Shown here piece after piece: positions 48,558-49,334 of a stretch of DNA of 49,334 bases. Position 1 is the first letter of the stretch. Every line of letters begins with the position of its first letter. The position numbers and the translations under genes are program-made. This stretch comes from a virus, in the IMG/VR virus record IMGVR_UViG_3300036828_000682, positions 1-49,334 of that record. One strand, given 5' to 3'. The notes under the pieces were generated by a model. That model was not told the origin of the DNA. It did no database searches and was given only the letters and a program-made list of their open reading frames with translations.

Positions 48558-49001
48558 TTAACTCAGTTCGATGACGGTGTAGCCTATGGTCACGACTGCC
48601 GTGGAATTGCCGGCCGCAAAATCGGCGGTAGCGGCGTAGAGGTCGATGCCCGTAGCTACAGGTAAGGCGAGCGGCCCCGCCGCTGCGTCGCAAAAGTTGG
48701 TCGAACTGGCCGCTGCCGTAATGCTGGCTGCAGCAACGGACGCGCTGGCGATGTTCGTGCCAACGGCGCCGTGATACACGGGGTTGATCGCCCCGCCGCC
48801 AGTGAACGCGATCGAGTTGTAAATGAACTGCAGCGTGAAATAATTCAACACCAGCACCTTGTTGATGCCTGCCGATGGAATTAGCGTGATAGGAACGCTG
48901 TGGAGCGTGGTGATGTCGGCCGCGGTTAGATTGAACTGACTGACGTGTTCCGTAACCCTGACGCCGACGAAGCTCACATATCCGTGTTTGACTCGCTTCA
49001 T
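48558..49001 (-). CDS. small virion candidate directly after the capsid gene
   Basis: 147 residues from ATG 49001, four bases after the capsid stop. Begins MKRVKHGYVSFVGVRVTEHV, then Ala/Thr/Ser-rich beta stretches (HSVPITLIPSAGINKVLVLN, ITAAASSTNFCDAAAGPLAL, STAVVTIGYTVIELS). Predicted beta and Gly/Ala-rich, consistent with a head decoration or completion protein. Function inferred by position. Confidence 0.6.
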   Translation of the reverse strand: MKRVKHGYVSFVGVRVTEHVSQFNLTAADITTLHSVPITLIPSAGINKVLVLNYFTLQFIYNSIAFTGGGAINPVYHGAVGTNIASASVAAASITAAASSTNFCDAAAGPLALPVATGIDLYAATADFAAGNSTAVVTIGYTVIELS

Positions 49002-49004
49002 GGG

Positions 49005-49334
49005 TTAGCTCGAGGGAATTCCGAAAATTCCGTAGAAGCCGTTGTAGCCGCATGCGAAGCGCATCCAGCCGGCCGTCTTGACAGACCTTGAATCGAAGTC
49101 CAGGTCATGCACGGTATTGAACTGCTCGCGATTGTACCAGCGGATCTCCGTGTCTTCCTTGTCGGCCTGCAGGAACCAGGCTCCCGGGTCGCTCAAGTAA
49201 TCCCACACCATCCAGCTATCGAAGGACGGCATACCGGAACGACGCCGGAAGGCGTTGATCGTGCGGTTCGCGGTGTCGGGTCTGTCGCTCCCGCCAAGCA
49301 ACTCGGCGCCAACGAATTCGAGCGCGGCCGGGAA
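49005..49334 (-). CDS. major capsid protein, C-terminal 109 residues (gene crosses the window ends)
   Basis: Continuation of the capsid gene that starts at 718. Reads LGGSDRPDTANRTINAFRRR, PSFDSWMVWDYLSDPGAWFL, ADKEDTEIRWYNREQFNTVH, ending YGIFGIPSS with TAA at 49005. The bases 49208-49334 repeat 1-127, so only 49005-49207 is new sequence. The total protein is 306 residues. Confidence 0.85.
   Translation of the reverse strand, partial: FPAALEFVGAELLGGSDRPDTANRTINAFRRRSGMPSFDSWMVWDYLSDPGAWFLQADKEDTEIRWYNREQFNTVHDLDFDSRSVKTAGWMRFACGYNGFYGIFGIPSS
49208..49334. repeat. terminal direct repeat, right copy
   Basis: Exact copy of 1-127. See the left copy. It should be counted once in the genome. 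Confidence 0.95.

Noticed and set aside
48172-49053. 293-codon frame running from 49053
   Set aside because: Its first part is a basic, His-rich shadow of the 147-residue gene; only the portion from ATG 48555 looks like protein.
1-49334. tRNA genes, CRISPR arrays, insertion sequences, reverse transcriptase or diversity-generating cassette
   Set aside because: Read by eye on both strands; no cloverleaf with a TTCRA arm, no spaced repeats of CRISPR type, no transposase and no RT motif were seen.

Overview
The window looks like a complete genome of a short-tailed (podovirus-type, P22-like) temperate phage, opened at an arbitrary point inside the major capsid gene. The first 127 bases recur exactly as the last 127 bases (49208-49334). 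The two broken capsid reading frames join in frame across that overlap, so the molecule is circular or circularly permuted, with about 49,207 unique bases. The host is probably an acidobacterium of the Solibacter/Bryobacter kind. This is an inference from base composition and from two Sec-exported proteins with short leaders ending in ALA-Q or ASA-Q, a style common in that phylum. It is not proven.

Layout. One long minus-strand late operon starts near 10655, runs left to base 1, wraps to 49334 and continues down to 20931. In transcription order it encodes: an unknown protein, a LuxR-type HTH protein, a 30-residue membrane peptide, a zinc-finger-like protein, a probable small terminase, a phage sigma-70-family factor, a basic protein, TerL, portal, small proteins with a holin-like candidate, a Cys-rich protein, a lysozyme-like endolysin, a scaffold candidate, a decoration-like protein, the major capsid protein, two or three small virion candidates, a secreted collagen-like protein, a secreted beta-helix protein, four connector-type proteins, a tail nozzle, a tailspike, a GNAT protein, three ejection-type proteins (the last a 3181-residue methyltransferase-helicase polyvalent protein) and a small membrane protein. 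Genes are packed with ATGA, TGATG and TAATG overlaps.

The remaining part (10656-20941) is the control, replication and integration region. It holds a plus-strand LuxR-type and HTH pair, and a minus-strand replication operon (13741 to 11667). The first gene of that operon contains four 13-bp iterons, two of them inside perfect palindromes, resembling a lambda-like origin inside the initiator gene. It also holds two different tyrosine integrases about 2.5 kb apart with small unknown genes between them, and a minus-strand early operon (20698 to 18213) with a Gp157-family protein and an excisionase-like HTH. This early operon is headed by a TTGACA/CATAAT promoter whose spacer and -10 are covered by a perfect 8-6-8 dyad operator. 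No DNA polymerase, primase, helicase loader or classical CI/Cro repressor is recognisable.

Most unusual signals: (1) a CGAATWG box in seven intercistronic gaps of the late operon, in three cases exactly six bases before a GTG start, in a phage that encodes its own sigma factor; (2) the iteron/palindrome cluster; (3) Sec-exported collagen-like and beta-helix proteins inside a virion operon; (4) the IFDQV repeats in the giant polyvalent protein; (5) a 350-base out-of-frame overlap between a GNAT protein and an ejection-type protein. Functions marked as inferred rest on motif recognition by eye; no database search was run.
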